From Firmicutes bacterium UBA994 (GTDB lineage Bacteria; Bacillota; UBA994): a stretch of 5,188 nt of DNA. Position 1 is the stretch's first letter. Every line of letters starts with the position of its first letter. The stretch covers positions 1-5,188 of the forward strand of contig DBBC01000004.1 of NCBI GenBank assembly GCA_002292025.1, given 5' to 3'. Shown here piece by piece: positions 4,553 to 5,188 of the stretch. The notes beneath the pieces are model-generated. The model was not told where the DNA came from and did no database searches. It saw nothing but the letters and a program-made list of their open reading frames with translations. The position numbers were made by a program, and so were the translations under genes.

Positions 4553-5188
4553 CTATTTGAGCAGCTGGCCTAGCTCCGTAACACTGGCGGCAAACACAGT
4601 TGCGCCGGCCTGCTCAAGCTCAGCCCGACTACCATAACCATAGAGCACGCTGATGCAATCAATGTCGTTCTCGCGCGCACCGATCACATCGTTTTCACGG
4701 TCGCCAACCATCACTACCGTGTTTAAGTCCTGCACACCTAGCTCCTGCAGCGCGGCAGCAATTACCTCTCCCTTACGTATACGGGTGCCATCTAGTTCGC
4801 TGCCCATAATGCACTTGAAGTATTGCGCGATATCAAAATGCCGCGCGATTCGCACCGCATAGACAGTCGGCTTCGATGTGGCCATGGCTATGTGTTTCCC
4901 CTCGGCGGTCAGCCTTTGCAGCAATTCAGTAACTCCACCGAAAAGCATATTCTCGAATATCCCCGTATCACTATAGTACTCGCGGTACTTGTCCACGGCC
5001 TGAAAAGCCTGCTCTGCACTAAACCCATAGAACTCCTGAAAGGACTCATACAGTGGCGGGCCAATCAGCGGACGTAGGCTGTCGAGGTCATCTACCTGTA
5101 TACCATACGCTGACAGAGCATAGCGAATGGCCTTAGTTATACCCAGCTTAGAGTCAGTCAGCGTTCCGTCCAAGTCAAAGAGGATTAC
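4553..5188 (-). CDS. HAD-superfamily phosphatase, subfamily IA (5'-nucleotidase/phosphoglycolate-phosphatase-like), N-terminus beyond the right edge
   Basis: This is a cytoplasmic Mg2+-dependent phosphohydrolase of the haloacid dehalogenase superfamily. There are 211 residues in view, numbered here from the window edge. All four HAD motifs are present: motif I DLDGTLTDS with nucleophile Asp5 and acid Asp7; motif II Ser105 in MATSKP; motif III Lys139 (RKGEV); motif IV GDRENDVIGA with Asp163 and Asp167. A helical C1 cap occupies about 18-88 and includes LIGPPLYESF. The IGPPL cap motif, DGTRIRK and the VLYGYGSRAEL tail point to the HAD 5'-nucleotidase/Gph-like group; substrate specificity cannot be read from sequence. 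The open frame continues through the first base of motif I's strand (VILFDLDGT) to the edge, so only a few N-terminal residues are missing. A TTG at 5173 lies inside motif I (the Leu of DLDGT) and cannot be the real start. No obvious terminator follows the stop. Confidence 0.93.
   Translation of the reverse strand, partial: VILFDLDGTLTDSKLGITKAIRYALSAYGIQVDDLDSLRPLIGPPLYESFQEFYGFSAEQAFQAVDKYREYYSDTGIFENMLFGGVTELLQRLTAEGKHIAMATSKPTVYAVRIARHFDIAQYFKCIMGSELDGTRIRKGEVIAAALQELGVQDLNTVVMVGDRENDVIGARENDIDCISVLYGYGSRAELEQAGATVFAASVTELGQLLK

Noticed and set aside
4653..5077. Plus-strand open frames opposite the HAD phosphatase gene
   Set aside because: They are shadows of a gene with all four HAD motifs; no translation signal or domain is visible.
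5171..5173. TTG at 5173 as the start codon of the phosphatase
   Set aside because: It encodes the Leu of the catalytic DLDGT motif; starting there would remove the nucleophile Asp, and the frame stays open to the window edge.

Overview
The window most likely comes from an anaerobic, amino-acid-fermenting member of the Bacillota (Clostridia-like). This rests on four things: a block of ornithine-degradation (Stickland-type) genes, strong AGGAGG ribosome binding sites, a DUF2905 membrane protein typical of that phylum, and moderately GC-rich coding DNA. No rRNA or tRNA is present to fix the taxonomy, so this is an inference.

Left block (1-1554, all minus strand): three tightly packed genes read in the order ord (2,4-diaminopentanoate dehydrogenase), ortA and ortB (the two subunits of 2-amino-4-oxopentanoate thiolase). 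ortB runs off the left edge. ord and ortA are 4 bases apart, and ortA and ortB overlap by 4 bases (ATGA), so they are almost certainly one transcript. Together they perform the last two steps of oxidative ornithine breakdown: 2,4-diaminopentanoate is oxidatively deaminated to 2-amino-4-oxopentanoate, which is cleaved with CoA to acetyl-CoA and alanine. The ornithine racemase and the B12-dependent D-ornithine aminomutase (OraS/OraE) that should feed this pathway are not in the window.

Middle (1555-1893): a 339-bp divergent intergenic region. It holds a weak candidate promoter and a strong ribosome binding site for ord, a good sigma-A-type promoter and ribosome binding site for katG, a small inverted repeat over the katG -10 region, a leader hairpin, and a short degenerate heptamer repeat. 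I see no gene in it.

1894-4086 (plus): a complete katG encoding a bifunctional catalase-peroxidase of 730 residues with every recognisable catalytic residue in place. It is divergent from the ornithine operon, a sensible place for a peroxide-defence enzyme in an anaerobe, but no regulatory link is proven.

Right block (4087-5188): a 91-bp convergent spacer with two back-to-back hairpins, then two minus-strand genes: a 71-residue two-helix DUF2905 membrane protein, and a HAD-superfamily phosphatase whose first residues lie beyond the right edge. The 159-bp spacer between them carries a short inverted-repeat sequence that may be an orphan palindromic element.

I found no CRISPR array, complete mobile element, or convincing undescribed system. 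The most interesting leads are the regulatory architecture between ord and katG and the small repeats flanking katG.
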